From: Pigmentiphaga kullae
Lineage (GTDB): Bacteria; Pseudomonadota; Gammaproteobacteria; Burkholderiales; Burkholderiaceae_B
Length of the DNA stretch: 64,000 nucleotides
Assembly: GCF_004216695.1 (NCBI RefSeq)
Contig: NZ_SGXC01000002.1
Coordinates: 992,001 to 1,056,000, forward strand
Direction of reading: 5' to 3'
Shown here piece by piece: positions 8,323-17,362 of this stretch (positions are counted from its first letter, which is position 1; the number at the start of each line of letters is the position of its first letter). Under the pieces are notes generated by a model. It was given only the letters and a program-made list of their open reading frames with translations. It was not told where the DNA came from and searched no databases. A program made the position numbers and the translations under genes.

Positions 8323-9534
8323 TCAGTGTGCAGCCCACTGCACCGTGTTGATGTCGATGCCGTCCTTGACCATTTCCCACAGCGGGGACATTTCGCGCAG
8401 CTTGTCGACCTTGCCGCGGATCAGCTGGACGGTGAAGTCGATTTCCTCTTCCGTCGTGAAACGGCCGAGGGTGAAGCGGATGGAGCTGTGCGCCAGCTCG
8501 TCGCTGCGGCCCAGGGCGCGCAGCACGTATGAGGGCTCCAGGCTGGCCGAGGTGCAGGCCGAGCCGCTGGACACCGCCAGTTCCTTGACCGCCATGATCA
8601 GGGACTCGCCCTCGACGTAGTTGAAGCTGACGTTCAGGTTGTGCGGGATGCGCTGCTCCATGTCGCCGTTCAGGTAGACCTCGTCCATGGTCGAAAGACC
8701 CGCCCACAGACGGTCGCGCAGCATGCGCACGCGCTCGTTCTCGGTCGCCATCTCTTCCCTGGCCAGGCGGAAGGCCTCGCCCATGCCGACGATCTGGTGC
8801 GTGGCCAGCGTACCCGAGCGCATGCCGCGCTCGTGGCCGCCGCCGTGCATCTGCGCCTCGATCCGCACGCGCGGCTTGCGCCGCACGTACAGGGCGCCTA
8901 TGCCCTTGGGACCGCACATCTTGTGCGCGCAGAAGGACATCAGGTCGACCTTGAGCGTGGCCAGGTCGATGACGACCTTGCCGGTGGCCTGGGCCGCGTC
9001 GACGTGGAAGATCACGCGCTTCTCGCGGCAGATCTCGCCCAGCTTCTCGATGTCCTGGATGACGCCGATCTCGTTGTTGACGTACATGACCGAGGCCAGG
9101 ATGGTGTCGGGGCGGATCGCCGCCTTGAAGGCCTCCAGGTCCAGCAGGCCGTTTTCCTGCACGTCCAGGTAGGTGACCTCGAAGCCTTCCCGCTCGAGTT
9201 CGCGGCAGGTGTCCAGCACCGCCTTGTGTTCGGTCTTGACCGTGATGATGTGCTTGCCGCGTTCGGCGTAGAAATGCGCCGCGCCCTTGATCGCGAGGTT
9301 GTCGGATTCGGTGGCGCCCGAAGTCCACACGATTTCGCGCGGATCGGCGTTCACCAGGGCGGCCACCTGTTCGCGGGCGATTTCGACGGCCCGTTCGGCA
9401 TCCCAGCCGTAGGCGTGGCTGCGCGAGGCCGGGTTGCCGAATTTCTCGTACAACCAGGGCACCATGGCGTCGACCACGCGCGGGTCCACCGGCGTGGTCG
9501 CCGAGTAATCGAGATAAACCGGCGTTTTGATCAT
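8323..9534 (-). CDS. iscS: Cysteine desulfurase IscS
   Basis: A 403-residue PLP enzyme, the same length class as E. coli IscS. It begins [20 protein letters not shown]. It carries the PLP-lysine segment [19 protein letters not shown] and the active-site cysteine loop [20 protein letters not shown] near residue 328. It removes sulfur from cysteine as a persulfide and hands it to IscU. The open frame continues upstream, but ATG 9534 gives the family N terminus and leaves 32 bp after iscR. Confidence 0.97.
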   Translation of the reverse strand: MIKTPVYLDYSATTPVDPRVVDAMVPWLYEKFGNPASRSHAYGWDAERAVEIAREQVAALVNADPREIVWTSGATESDNLAIKGAAHFYAERGKHIITVKTEHKAVLDTCRELEREGFEVTYLDVQENGLLDLEAFKAAIRPDTILASVMYVNNEIGVIQDIEKLGEICREKRVIFHVDAAQATGKVVIDLATLKVDLMSFCAHKMCGPKGIGALYVRRKPRVRIEAQMHGGGHERGMRSGTLATHQIVGMGEAFRLAREEMATENERVRMLRDRLWAGLSTMDEVYLNGDMEQRIPHNLNVSFNYVEGESLIMAVKELAVSSGSACTSASLEPSYVLRALGRSDELAHSSIRFTLGRFTTEEEIDFTVQLIRGKVDKLREMSPLWEMVKDGIDINTVQWAAH

Positions 9535-9566
9535 GACATCCAACCCTTGTGTTGCTGCGCCGGCGC

Positions 9567-10070
9567 TCAGGCCGTCGCGGTGGATTCGGGAGCGCCCGAG
9601 CGGCGGTCCACCAGCACCGACTTGGCGGCGTTGGCTTCCTGCAACTCGCGCATGCGCTGCTGGTCGACCAGATCCTGCAGGGAGACGGAATCCAGGTACT
9701 CGACCATCTTGCGATTGAGCGTGGACCACAGTTCGTGCGTCATGCACTTGCCGGCCTTGCCGTCGTTGCCGCGCGAGCAGTCCTGCTTGCCGCCGCAATC
9801 GGTGGCGTCCAGCGGTTCGTCGACCGCGAAGATGATGTCGGCCACCGTGACGTGCCGCGCCAGCTTGGCCAGCGAATAACCGCCGCCCGGACCGCGCATG
9901 CTGTCGACCAGTTCGTGCCGGCGCAGCTTGCCGAACAACTGCTCCAGATAGGACAGCGAAATGTTCTGGCGCTGGCTGATGGCGGACAGCGTGACCGGGC
10001 CGCTGTGCTGGCGCAGCGCCAGATCGATCATGGCAGTGACGGCGAAGCGTCCTTTCGTGGTGAGTCGCAT
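9567..10070 (-). CDS. iscR: Fe-S-sensing transcriptional regulator IscR (Rrf2 family)
   Basis: A 167-residue Rrf2 regulator. It starts [19 protein letters not shown], with the winged HTH at 26-60 and the wing motif [12 protein letters not shown]. The cluster ligands are Cys92, Cys98 and Cys109, with His112 nearby. The C98 to C109 spacing is 11 residues, five more than the C92, C98, C104, H107 set I recall for E. coli. With a [2Fe-2S] cluster it should repress the isc operon, of which it is the first gene. Confidence 0.96.
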   Translation of the reverse strand: MRLTTKGRFAVTAMIDLALRQHSGPVTLSAISQRQNISLSYLEQLFGKLRRHELVDSMRGPGGGYSLAKLARHVTVADIIFAVDEPLDATDCGGKQDCSRGNDGKAGKCMTHELWSTLNRKMVEYLDSVSLQDLVDQQRMRELQEANAAKSVLVDRRSGAPESTATA

Positions 10071-10121
10071 TCGAAACCCCTGAGGTGTACCGGCGGGAGC
10101 AAATCCTTAACGATTTGCTCA

Positions 10122-10166
10122 AGTATAGCCAATTCCCGAATGTTTTTCTAGGGATTAGTTCGGGAA
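10122..10166 (-). promoter_or_regulatory. iscR promoter region with inverted repeat (candidate IscR site)
   Basis: Read on the minus strand, a -10-like TATACT occupies 10122-10127. Just upstream, TTCCCGAA (10133-10140) and TTCGGGAA (10159-10166) form a perfect 8-bp inverted repeat with an 18-bp spacer. The arms therefore cover the region where polymerase and IscR would bind. No good -35 hexamer is visible, which suits a regulated promoter. Confidence 0.5.
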
Positions 10167-10253
10167 ATTACGGAGAGGGGTTGCTGCGACGCAAAAATAT
10201 TGGGCGGAATCCCCCGCCCAGGCCGGACGACGAGGCCGCCGCCGGCAAGACAA

Positions 10254-10274
10254 GGCCCGGACGCTATCCGGGCC
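10254..10274 (-). terminator. Candidate terminator after the phosphatase gene
   Basis: GGCCCGGA, a 5-base loop and TCCGGGCC form a perfect 8-bp stem just downstream of the minus-strand phosphatase gene. The following minus-strand tract is only moderately T-rich, so the call is tentative. Confidence 0.45.
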
Positions 10275-10307
10275 TGCAAGGAGAACAGAATGAAATGACC
10301 GCGGGGA

Positions 10308-10799
10308 TCAGGCCGCCTGGTACTGGGTGGCGCGCTTGCGCACGACTTCCAGCAGGCCCTGGCAGGCGTCCTCGATATAGTCGAGCACCTTGGCGAACCC
10401 TTCCGGCCCGCCGTAGTACGGATCGGGAACGGTGGCTTCCTCGTACTCGTTGGCGAAGCGCATCAACAGCATCAGCTTGTGCTGGTACTGCTTGGGCGCC
10501 TGCTGCTGCAGCAAGGACAGGTTGTCCCAGTCCATCGCGAGGATCATGTCGAATTCGCGGAAATCGTCGACGCGAATCTGGCGCGCGCGGATTTCGCTGA
10601 TGTCATAGCCACGCTTGCGGGCGGCAGCCTGCATACGGGCGTCGGGCGGCTCGCCAATATGGAAGGCGTGCGTCCCGGCCGATTCTATACGGACAACGTC
10701 GGAAAGACCGGCGTCCTTCACCAAGCGGCGAAACACGCCCTCTGCGCTCGGCGAGCGACAGATGTTGCCCATGCACACAAACAGTACCTTGGTCATCAT
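10308..10799 (-). CDS. Low-molecular-weight protein-tyrosine phosphatase
   Basis: A 163-residue LMW-PTP. The P-loop nucleophile motif CMGNICRSPSAEG is at residues 8-20 from MMTKVLFV, and the general-acid Asp lies in the DPYYGG loop near 126. Such enzymes dephosphorylate tyrosine residues, for example in polysaccharide export control or stress signalling, and some act on arsenate. I chose the ATG pair at 10796-10799, since the longer frame begins at TTG and adds a non-family leader. It stands alone between iscR and uvrB. Confidence 0.92.
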   Translation of the reverse strand: MMTKVLFVCMGNICRSPSAEGVFRRLVKDAGLSDVVRIESAGTHAFHIGEPPDARMQAAARKRGYDISEIRARQIRVDDFREFDMILAMDWDNLSLLQQQAPKQYQHKLMLLMRFANEYEEATVPDPYYGGPEGFAKVLDYIEDACQGLLEVVRKRATQYQAA

Positions 10800-11049
10800 G
10801 TCCAGAAGTGTGCGGGAAAACCCCGGATAGTTCAAGCTTTTTTTATAAGCACATGAAAATGTAGTGCTTTAAAAACCTCTTTAGAATCAGGGCGTTACCT
10901 TCTACACGTTAGAGAATGGACACCATCGGGATGCGTTGCGCACAAGAGCGGTTCCACGGGTGCATCCCCTTCCGCTCCCCTTGAAGCACCAATTCGGTGC
11001 ACAACTATCTCGCGATGCACAAGTTTGCCGCGCCCCGCGGCGGCTCCAC

Positions 11050-13242
11050 TCACCCCCGCGCCGGCCCGGCCGCGTTCAGGGCGTCCTCGTCGGCCTGCTG
11101 CCCGCCCGCGCCGAATACCTTCTGCTTGAGCGCCAGCAACTGGTCGCGGGCCTGCGCCGCCTTTTCGAACTCCAGGTTGCGCGCGTACTCCAGCATGGCC
11201 TTCTCCAGCTTCTTGATCTCCTTGGCGATCTGCTTCTCGCCCATGGCCTCGAAGCGGGCGGCCTCGAGGGAGTCGTCGCCGTCCATTCCGTCCGAAGGCG
11301 CGTAGACGCCGTCGATCAGGTCGCGCACTTCCTTCTTGACCCCTTGCGGAACGATGCCGCGTTCCTCGTTGAAGAGCAACTGTTTCTCGCGGCGGCGGGT
11401 CGTCTCGTCCAGCGCGCGCCGCATCGAGTCGGTCATGTTGTCGGCATACAGGATGGCCTTGCCGTTCAGGTTGCGCGCCGCCCGCCCTATGGTCTGGATC
11501 AGGCTGCGCTCGGACCGCAGGAAGCCTTCCTTGTCCGCGTCCAGGATGGCCACCAGCGACACCTCGGGAATGTCCAGCCCCTCGCGCAGCAGGTTGATGC
11601 CCACCAGCACGTCGAAGGTGCCCAGGCGCAGGTCGCGCAGGATTTCCACGCGCTCGACCGTATCGATGTCCGAGTGCAGGTAGCGCACCTTCACGCCGTG
11701 GTCGGTCAGGAAGTCCGTCAGGTCCTCGGCCATGCGCTTGGTCAGCGTGGTGATCAGCACCCGGTCGTTGCGCGCCACCCGCTCGTGGATCTCGCTCAGC
11801 ACGTCGTCCACCTGGTTCAGCGCGGGCCGGATCTCGACCACGGGGTCGACCAGGCCGGTCGGCCGCACCACCTGCTCGACCACGGCGTCGGCGTGCTTCT
11901 TTTCGTAGTCCGCCGGGGTGGCCGAGACGAAAATGGTCTGGCGCATCTTGGACTCGAATTCCTCGAACTTCAGCGGCCGGTTGTCCATCGCGGACGGCAG
12001 GCGAAAGCCGTAGTTCACCAGGGTCTCCTTGCGCGAGCGGTCGCCCTTGTACATGGCGCCGACCTGCCCGACCGTGACGTGGCTCTCGTCGATGATCATC
12101 AGGGCGTCGTGCGGCAGGTAGTCCACCAGCGTCGGCGGCGGATCGCCCGGCTTGGCGCCCGACAGATGGCGCGAGTAGTTCTCGATCCCCTTGCAGAACC
12201 CCAGCTCCTGCAGCATCTCCAGGTCGAAGCGGGTGCGCTGCTCCAGGCGCTGGGCCTCGACCAGCTGGCCGTTGTCGACGAAGTAGCGGGTGCGCTCGCG
12301 CAGTTCCTGCTTGATGGTGTCGATCGCGCGCAGCACGGTGGCGCGCGGCGTGACGTAGTGCGACCCCGGGTAGACCGCGAAGCGCAGGATCTTCTGCCGC
12401 ACCTTGCCGGTCAGCGGGTCGAACAGCTCCAGGGTCTCGACCTCGTCGTCGAACAGCGTAATGCGCAGGGCCAGTTCGGCGTGCTCGGCCGGGAAGACGT
12501 CGATCAGCTCGCCCCGGACGCGGAAGGTGCCGCGCATGAACTCCGTGTCGTTGCGCGTGTACTGCATGGCCACCAGGCGGGCGATGATGTCGCGCTGCCC
12601 CATGCGGTCGCCGGTGCGCAGCATCATCACCATGTCGTGGTAGTCGTCGGGGTTGCCGATACCGTAGATGCACGAGACGCTGGCCACGATGATGGTGTCG
12701 CGGCGTTCCAGCAGGCTCTTGGTGGCCGACAAACGCATCTGTTCGATGTGCTCGTTGATGGACGAGTCCTTCTCGATGAACAGGTCGCGCGTCGGCACGT
12801 AGGCTTCGGGCTGGTAATAGTCGTAGTACGAGACGAAGTACTCGACCGCGTTGCGCGGGAAGAACTCCCGCATCTCGGCGTAGAGCTGGGCGGCCAGCGT
12901 CTTGTTGGGCGCCAGCACGATGGCCGGGCGGCCCATGCGGGCGATCACGTTGGCCATGGTGTAGGTCTTGCCCGAGCCGGTCACGCCCAGCAGGGTCTGG
13001 TACATCAGGCCGTCTTCGATGCCTTCGCACAACTGGCCGATGGCGGTCGGCTGGTCGCCGGCGGGCGGATAAGGCTGGTAGAGCTGGAACGGGCTGCCGT
13101 CGTAGGTGACGAAACGCGGCTCGAACCCTTGCGCGTCGGCCGCTGCCGCCACCAGGGCGGCGTCATCGCGCAGCCCTTGCGCGGCCTTCCCGGCCGCGTC
13201 TTCAGCGGCCTCGTTCAGCCCTTCGGAAGGCGTAGTCTGCAT
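11050..13242 (-). CDS. uvrB: Excinuclease ABC subunit B (UvrB)
   Basis: About 730 residues. The order is a variable leader of about 45 residues, helicase motif [15 protein letters not shown], the damage-probing beta-hairpin region ([20 protein letters not shown]), the DEAD-like box [10 protein letters not shown], helicase motifs V-VI ([27 protein letters not shown]) and the C-terminal UvrC-binding coiled coil ([20 protein letters not shown]). It loads at lesions for nucleotide excision repair. I prefer ATG 13242 because AAGAG lies 7 bases upstream; ATG 13260 is also possible. No SOS box is visible upstream. It is divergent from the aminotransferase. Confidence 0.97.
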   Translation of the reverse strand: MQTTPSEGLNEAAEDAAGKAAQGLRDDAALVAAAADAQGFEPRFVTYDGSPFQLYQPYPPAGDQPTAIGQLCEGIEDGLMYQTLLGVTGSGKTYTMANVIARMGRPAIVLAPNKTLAAQLYAEMREFFPRNAVEYFVSYYDYYQPEAYVPTRDLFIEKDSSINEHIEQMRLSATKSLLERRDTIIVASVSCIYGIGNPDDYHDMVMMLRTGDRMGQRDIIARLVAMQYTRNDTEFMRGTFRVRGELIDVFPAEHAELALRITLFDDEVETLELFDPLTGKVRQKILRFAVYPGSHYVTPRATVLRAIDTIKQELRERTRYFVDNGQLVEAQRLEQRTRFDLEMLQELGFCKGIENYSRHLSGAKPGDPPPTLVDYLPHDALMIIDESHVTVGQVGAMYKGDRSRKETLVNYGFRLPSAMDNRPLKFEEFESKMRQTIFVSATPADYEKKHADAVVEQVVRPTGLVDPVVEIRPALNQVDDVLSEIHERVARNDRVLITTLTKRMAEDLTDFLTDHGVKVRYLHSDIDTVERVEILRDLRLGTFDVLVGINLLREGLDIPEVSLVAILDADKEGFLRSERSLIQTIGRAARNLNGKAILYADNMTDSMRRALDETTRRREKQLLFNEERGIVPQGVKKEVRDLIDGVYAPSDGMDGDDSLEAARFEAMGEKQIAKEIKKLEKAMLEYARNLEFEKAAQARDQLLALKQKVFGAGGQQADEDALNAAGPARG

Positions 13243-13390
13243 GCTAGACTCTTGTTTCATCAGGAAAACTTCGGCAGCGAAAGGGTCCCAGAGTTCCGGG
13301 CCCGATGGATTTCGCATTGTAAAAACCAACCTGCCATTATCCTCCGCACCACTTCTTCCTTCAACCCTGCGCGCTTAACGGACGCTTTTC

Positions 13391-14593
13391 ATGACTTCGC
13401 TCTTCGCCGCCGTAGAACTGGCCCCTCGCGACCCCATTCTGGGCCTTACCGAACAATTCAACGCCGACACCCGCAGCAACAAGGTCAATCTCGGCGTGGG
13501 CGTGTACTACAACGACGAAGGCCGGATCCCCCTCCTGAAAGCGGTGCGCAAGGCCGAGCAGGCGCGCATCGACGCCGCCGCGGCGCGCGGCTACCTGCCC
13601 ATCGAGGGCCTGCCGGGCTATAACCGCGCGGTGCAGGAACTGCTGCTGGGTGCCGATTCCCCGCTGATCGCCGCGGGCCGGGTCCTGACCGCCCAGAGCC
13701 TGGGCGGCACGGGCGCGCTGAAGATCGGCGCCGACTTCCTGAAGCGGCTGGTTCCCCAGGCCAAGGTCGCCATCAGCGACCCGAGCTGGGAAAACCACCG
13801 CGCGCTGTTCGAATATGCCGGCTTCGAAGTCGTCAACTACCCCTATTACGATGCGGCCACGCATGGCGTGAACTTCGCCGGCATGATCGCGGCGCTGGAA
13901 GGCTACCCCGCCGGCACGGTGGTCGTGCTGCACGCCTGCTGCCACAACCCCACGGGCGTGGACCTGACCGCCGACCAGTGGACCAAGGTGGTCGAGGTGG
14001 TCAAGGCGCGCCGGCTCATCCCGTTCCTGGACATCGCCTACCAGGGCTTCGGCGACGGCATCGACGCCGATGCCACGGCCGTGCGCCAGTTCGCCGACGC
14101 CGGACTGACCTTCCTGATCAGCTCGTCGTTCTCGAAGTCGTTCTCGCTGTACGGCGAGCGCGTGGGCGCCCTGTCCCTGGTCGCCGCCGACAAGGACGAA
14201 AGCGGCCGCGTGCTGAGCCAGCTCAAGCGCGTGATCCGCACCAACTACTCCAACCCGCCCACCCACGGCGGCACGGTGGTCGCCCAGGTGCTGACCTCGC
14301 CCGAACTGCGCAGCGAATGGGAAGCCGAACTGGGCGAGATGCGCGAACGCATCCGCGCCATGCGCGCCGCCCTGGTCGCCAAGCTGAAGGAACGCGGCGT
14401 GGCCCGCGACTTCGGCTTCGTGATGCAGCAGCGCGGCATGTTCTCGTACTCGGGCCTGACCGCGGCGCAGGTGGACCGCCTGCGTGAAGAGCACGGCATC
14501 TATGCCGTCTCGACCGGCCGCATCTGCGTGGCCGCGCTCAACAGCCGCAACATCGATGCCGTCGCCGACGGCATCGCCGCCGTGCTGAAGTAG
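13391..14593 (+). CDS. tyrB: Aromatic/aspartate aminotransferase (class I, TyrB/AspC type)
   Basis: A 400-residue PLP aminotransferase of the Ia subgroup. It shows NLGVGVYYNDEG at 33-44, the HACCHNPTGVD motif at 181-191, DIAYQGFGDG at 214-223, the Schiff-base lysine K249 in SSSFSKSFSLYGERVGA, and a C-terminal Arg in STGRICVAALN that binds the alpha-carboxylate. It transfers amino groups between aromatic amino acids or aspartate and 2-oxoglutarate. Whether tyrosine or aspartate is preferred cannot be read from the sequence. It is divergent from uvrB with a gap of about 150 bp. Confidence 0.88.
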   Translation: MTSLFAAVELAPRDPILGLTEQFNADTRSNKVNLGVGVYYNDEGRIPLLKAVRKAEQARIDAAAARGYLPIEGLPGYNRAVQELLLGADSPLIAAGRVLTAQSLGGTGALKIGADFLKRLVPQAKVAISDPSWENHRALFEYAGFEVVNYPYYDAATHGVNFAGMIAALEGYPAGTVVVLHACCHNPTGVDLTADQWTKVVEVVKARRLIPFLDIAYQGFGDGIDADATAVRQFADAGLTFLISSSFSKSFSLYGERVGALSLVAADKDESGRVLSQLKRVIRTNYSNPPTHGGTVVAQVLTSPELRSEWEAELGEMRERIRAMRAALVAKLKERGVARDFGFVMQQRGMFSYSGLTAAQVDRLREEHGIYAVSTGRICVAALNSRNIDAVADGIAAVLK

Positions 14594-14633
14594 GTAAAGC
14601 CCCCCCTACGCCCTCCGGCGCCCAGTATGGTGA

Positions 14634-14700
14634 GCCCCCAGCCGCTACGCGGCAGCCCCCGAGGGGGCCGGGCCCGCCTTGGGGCGGCGCGGGCGGACCG
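14634..14700. repeat. REP-like palindromic intergenic element
   Basis: Two nested palindromes, GCCGCTACGCGGC and GCCCCCGAGGGGGC, followed by more GC-rich dyads, lie between the aminotransferase and the tRNA. The pattern resembles intergenic palindromic elements common in Burkholderiales genomes. Only one copy is seen in this window. It may act as a terminator for the aminotransferase gene. Confidence 0.45.
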
Positions 14701-14726
14701 GCAAAGCCGGATCCACGGTGCCCTGG

Positions 14727-14756
14727 TTGCGCTCTACCATTTGGGCATGCTATAGT
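14727..14756 (+). promoter_or_regulatory. Promoter of the first tRNA-Asn
   Basis: TTGCGC (14727-14732) and TATAGT (14751-14756) are spaced by 18 bp and end 12 bp before the mature tRNA start. Confidence 0.5.
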
Positions 14757-14768
14757 TTTGGGCTTGAT

Positions 14769-14844
14769 TCCCCGATAGCTCAGTCGGTAGAGCGACGGAC
14801 TGTTAATCCGCAGGTCACTGGTTCGAACCCAGTTCGGGGAGCCA
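14769..14844 (+). tRNA. tRNA-Asn (GTT), copy 1
   Basis: A 76-nt cloverleaf with encoded CCA. The acceptor stem TCCCCGA pairs with TCGGGGA, the discriminator is G, the anticodon loop is CTGTTAA with GTT at 14802-14804, and the T arm contains GGTTCGAACCC. It is identical to the copy at 20925. Its 3' end faces the horizontally acquired-looking marR/monooxygenase pair. Confidence 0.97.
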
Positions 14845-15120
14845 TTTCAAAACGAAACTGCAAGCGCTGTGCGCCGCAGTTTCCACCCCAGGCTTTCTTC
14901 CAGAGACGATCCTCGCCTGGAAGCCGGATATCCGGGCACAACGCGTCGGTTGCACAAACCTCATGCCGCCTCGCCGGTGGGCTCAGCCTGGCGATTGCCC
15001 CGGCTTCAGCCGTTGCCACTGCCTTCTCCGGCGTGAGCTTCCTCCCGATCGCCTACGAATTCGCCCACGCAATTTGGGCCTCTCGATCAACGCCGAGAAG
15101 AAGCGATCCTGCATCGACGA

Positions 15121-15618
15121 TTAGCTGGCGGACAGGTTCGACCGTGCCGGTTCCTTGGCCATGCCTTCGGCGAGCTTCCTCATAAGGCGCACCAACTCGT
15201 CAAGGTCCTCGCGAGACCAATCGTGGAACAGGTCCAGCGCCATAGTCTCACGGGCAGCATCCAAAGCGTCGGTCGCAGACTTTCCTCGCGGCGTGATGAT
15301 CGCCTCGCGCACGCGCTTGTCCACCGAACCCGCCCGACGCTCGACGAGGCCGAGCTCTTCCAAACGCGCGACCTGTCGACTGACCGTCGAGTAATCGCGA
15401 CCAACCCTGCCGGCGAGATCGACGACTCCGATCGGTCCCTTGCGCTCGACGAAGACGAGCAGAGGGAAGAGCGCACGCTCGAGCGTCAGACCCGCCAACT
15501 CCAGCAACTCCTCGTCCCTTTCCGGCCGGTTCATCACGGTCACGATTTCGAGCAGTGACGCATGCAGGGAGGGAAATACCGCTTTAATATGTGCATTTTG
15601 CACTTTTTTTGTTGACAC
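15121..15618 (-). CDS. MarR-family regulator, divergent from FAD monooxygenase
   Basis: A 165-residue MarR protein. The winged HTH covers about 60-115 (GPIGVVDLAGRVGRDYSTVS, then RLEELGLVERRAGSVDKRVR). I chose the GTG at 15618: GGAGGG stands 7 bases upstream, and an operator dyad lies just inside the coding region. It is divergent from the monooxygenase with only 47 bp between starts, so it most likely represses both genes until an aromatic ligand binds. Codon use is less GC-biased than the backbone, which suggests acquisition next to the tRNA. Confidence 0.87.
   Translation of the reverse strand: MSTKKVQNAHIKAVFPSLHASLLEIVTVMNRPERDEELLELAGLTLERALFPLLVFVERKGPIGVVDLAGRVGRDYSTVSRQVARLEELGLVERRAGSVDKRVREAIITPRGKSATDALDAARETMALDLFHDWSREDLDELVRLMRKLAEGMAKEPARSNLSAS
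15591..15603. promoter_or_regulatory. MarR operator candidate O1 (inside marR 5' end)
   Basis: GTGCATTTTGCAC is a perfect 5-3-5 palindrome preceded by TAATAT. The string TAATATGTGCATT recurs at O2, 50 bp away. The position, 16-28 bases inside the marR gene, would suit autorepression. Confidence 0.55.
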
Positions 15619-15639
15619 CTGTCAGCCCTCCACTAATAT
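15612..15639 (+). promoter_or_regulatory. Sigma-70 promoter of the FAD monooxygenase
   Basis: TTGACA (15612-15617) and TAATAT (15634-15639) with a 16-bp spacer are close to consensus. The predicted start site near 15646 falls inside operator O2, giving a leader of about 20 nt with GGAGG just before ATG 15666. Confidence 0.72.
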
Positions 15640-15654
15640 GTGCATTATACACAT
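15638..15654. promoter_or_regulatory. MarR operator candidate O2, with opposing TATAAT box
   Basis: ATGTGCATTATACACAT is a 17-bp near-palindrome centred between the divergent genes. Its minus strand contains a perfect TATAAT (15644-15649), the likely -10 of marR. The plus strand overlaps the monooxygenase -10 and start site, so one bound MarR dimer could block both promoters. Confidence 0.62.
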
Positions 15655-15665
15655 TGGAGGTTCGC

Positions 15666-17156
15666 ATGAAAGAGCAAAGCCCGCCTGCGGTCCTGATTTG
15701 CGGCGCCGGTGCTGCCGGCCTGACACTCGCGGTCGACCTGGCGAGAAGAGGCGTGTCATTCCGGCTGATCGAGAAACTGGACCGTCCGTTCGCTGGGTCG
15801 CGCGGCAAGGGCATACAGCCGCGATCACAGGAAGTATTCGAGGATCTCGGAGTGCTTGACCGGCTCGTTGCCGCCGGCGGCGTCTACCCGCCGCTACGCG
15901 AATATCATGATGATGGCAGCCACACGGATACGGCCCTCGAGGTCGAACCGCCGACGCCGGCTGAGCCCTACCATATCCCCCTAATGCTCCCGCAGTTCTT
16001 GACCGAGCGACTATTGCGCGAACGCCTCACCGAGCTTGGCAGCCGCGTCGAGTTCGGGTGCGAGCTGGTCGGCTTCGAGCTGGAAGAGGATGGCGTCACG
16101 GCGCGTCTGGTCAGTCCCGTCGGTGAAGAGCTGGTTCATGTTCCGTATCTCATCGCGGCCGACGGTGGACGCAGCTCCATCCGCAACGCCCTCGGCATCG
16201 ACTTTCCCGGCAAGACACTGGGCGCGCGTGCAATGGTGGCTGATGTCGATCTCGTGGGACTGAGCCGTGACGCGTGGCATCAATATCATGTCGGCGATAG
16301 GCCACGGTTGATGTCGATCTGCCCGCTCGCCGGGACCGATCTGTTCCAGATCCAGGCAGCAATCCCAAGCGAAGGAGAAGCGGACCTCTCCGTCGACGCG
16401 CTCAACGCCATGGTGGCGAAGCGAACCGGCCGCGACGATATCCATGTTCGATCGGTGTCCTGGGCCTCGGCCTATACGATGAGCGCCCGTCTGGCGGATC
16501 GCTACCGCGTCGGCCGCATATTCCTGGTCGGCGATGCCGCGCACGTCCACCCGCCCACTGGAGGGCAGGGTCTCAATACGAGCGTTCAGGATGCTTACAA
16601 TCTCGGCTGGAAGCTGGCGGCGGTACTGGGCGGCGCGCCCGATAGGCTGCTCAACACCTACGAGGAAGAGAGGCGGCCTGTGGCGGAAGAAATGCTGGGT
16701 CTCTCGACCCGGCTGCTCGAGGCGCAGAAGCGCGGTTCCATGCGCCGGGGACGCGAAGTCCATCAGCTCGACATCGGTTATCCGGAATCGCCCCTTACCC
16801 TCGAACCGTCATCCCGGTCAGGAAGCCTTCTCGCGGGCGACCGAGCACCGGACGCGCCGCTGCGTGGCGCGGCCGGTCATCCCCGGCGGCTGTTCGATCT
16901 GTTCGCCGGTGGGCACTGGAGCCTGCTTGGCTATGAAACGACCCGCGAAATCGCAACACCTCGAGGCGATCTCCGCATCCATCAAGTCGGAGCTGGGCAC
17001 GAGCTCTCAGACGATGGCGGCCATCTACGCGACGCCTATGGCCTTGCACCTGGCGAATGGGTGCTGGTTCGACCCGACGGTTATGTCGGCGCTATCTTTG
17101 GTTCCGACGAAGCCGGTGCGCTCGAAAGCTATCTCGAGGAAGTCGGCTTGGGCTGA
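15666..17156 (+). CDS. FAD-dependent aromatic-ring monooxygenase (PHBH fold)
   Basis: A 496-residue flavoprotein hydroxylase. The dinucleotide motif GAGAAG is at 13-18 with its acidic partner in LIEK near 37. The DG motif LIAADGGRSSIRNALG lies near 165, and the GD motif LVGDAAHVHPPTGGQGLN near 286-303. A thioredoxin-like C-terminal domain follows from about 400, as in pentachlorophenol- and 3-(3-hydroxyphenyl)propionate-type hydroxylases. It would hydroxylate a phenolic or other aromatic compound using NAD(P)H and O2; the substrate is unknown. GGAGG precedes ATG 15666. It is probably controlled by the divergent MarR. Confidence 0.88.
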   Translation: MKEQSPPAVLICGAGAAGLTLAVDLARRGVSFRLIEKLDRPFAGSRGKGIQPRSQEVFEDLGVLDRLVAAGGVYPPLREYHDDGSHTDTALEVEPPTPAEPYHIPLMLPQFLTERLLRERLTELGSRVEFGCELVGFELEEDGVTARLVSPVGEELVHVPYLIAADGGRSSIRNALGIDFPGKTLGARAMVADVDLVGLSRDAWHQYHVGDRPRLMSICPLAGTDLFQIQAAIPSEGEADLSVDALNAMVAKRTGRDDIHVRSVSWASAYTMSARLADRYRVGRIFLVGDAAHVHPPTGGQGLNTSVQDAYNLGWKLAAVLGGAPDRLLNTYEEERRPVAEEMLGLSTRLLEAQKRGSMRRGREVHQLDIGYPESPLTLEPSSRSGSLLAGDRAPDAPLRGAAGHPRRLFDLFAGGHWSLLGYETTREIATPRGDLRIHQVGAGHELSDDGGHLRDAYGLAPGEWVLVRPDGYVGAIFGSDEAGALESYLEEVGLG

Positions 17157-17362
17157 ATGGGGTGGAACATTGCCTGCCCGGTACCTGGCGGCAAGCCGCC
17201 CGAATCTTCATTCAACATTCAATCTTGATCAACGCCAGACCGTCCGGTAATTTGCCGCAGCGCGGCCGGTCCTGAACGCGTTTTCGCAGCATGCCAGGCT
17301 CCGGTCGTTCCCATGACGAGGCGGCGAGCATCCATCGCGCCCGCACCACCGGAGAAGACACC

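Noticed and set aside
8323..10122. A 599-codon frame suggesting an IscS with a 196-residue N-terminal extension
   Set aside because: The extension overlaps iscR in another frame and is Arg-rich nonsense. ATG 9534 gives the normal IscS start.
13243..13390. An SOS box between uvrB and the aminotransferase
   Set aside because: No CTGT-N8-ACAG sequence is present in the gap.
10936..13623. An 895-codon open frame on the plus strand
   Set aside because: It is antisense to uvrB, with shadow composition and no recognisable family.
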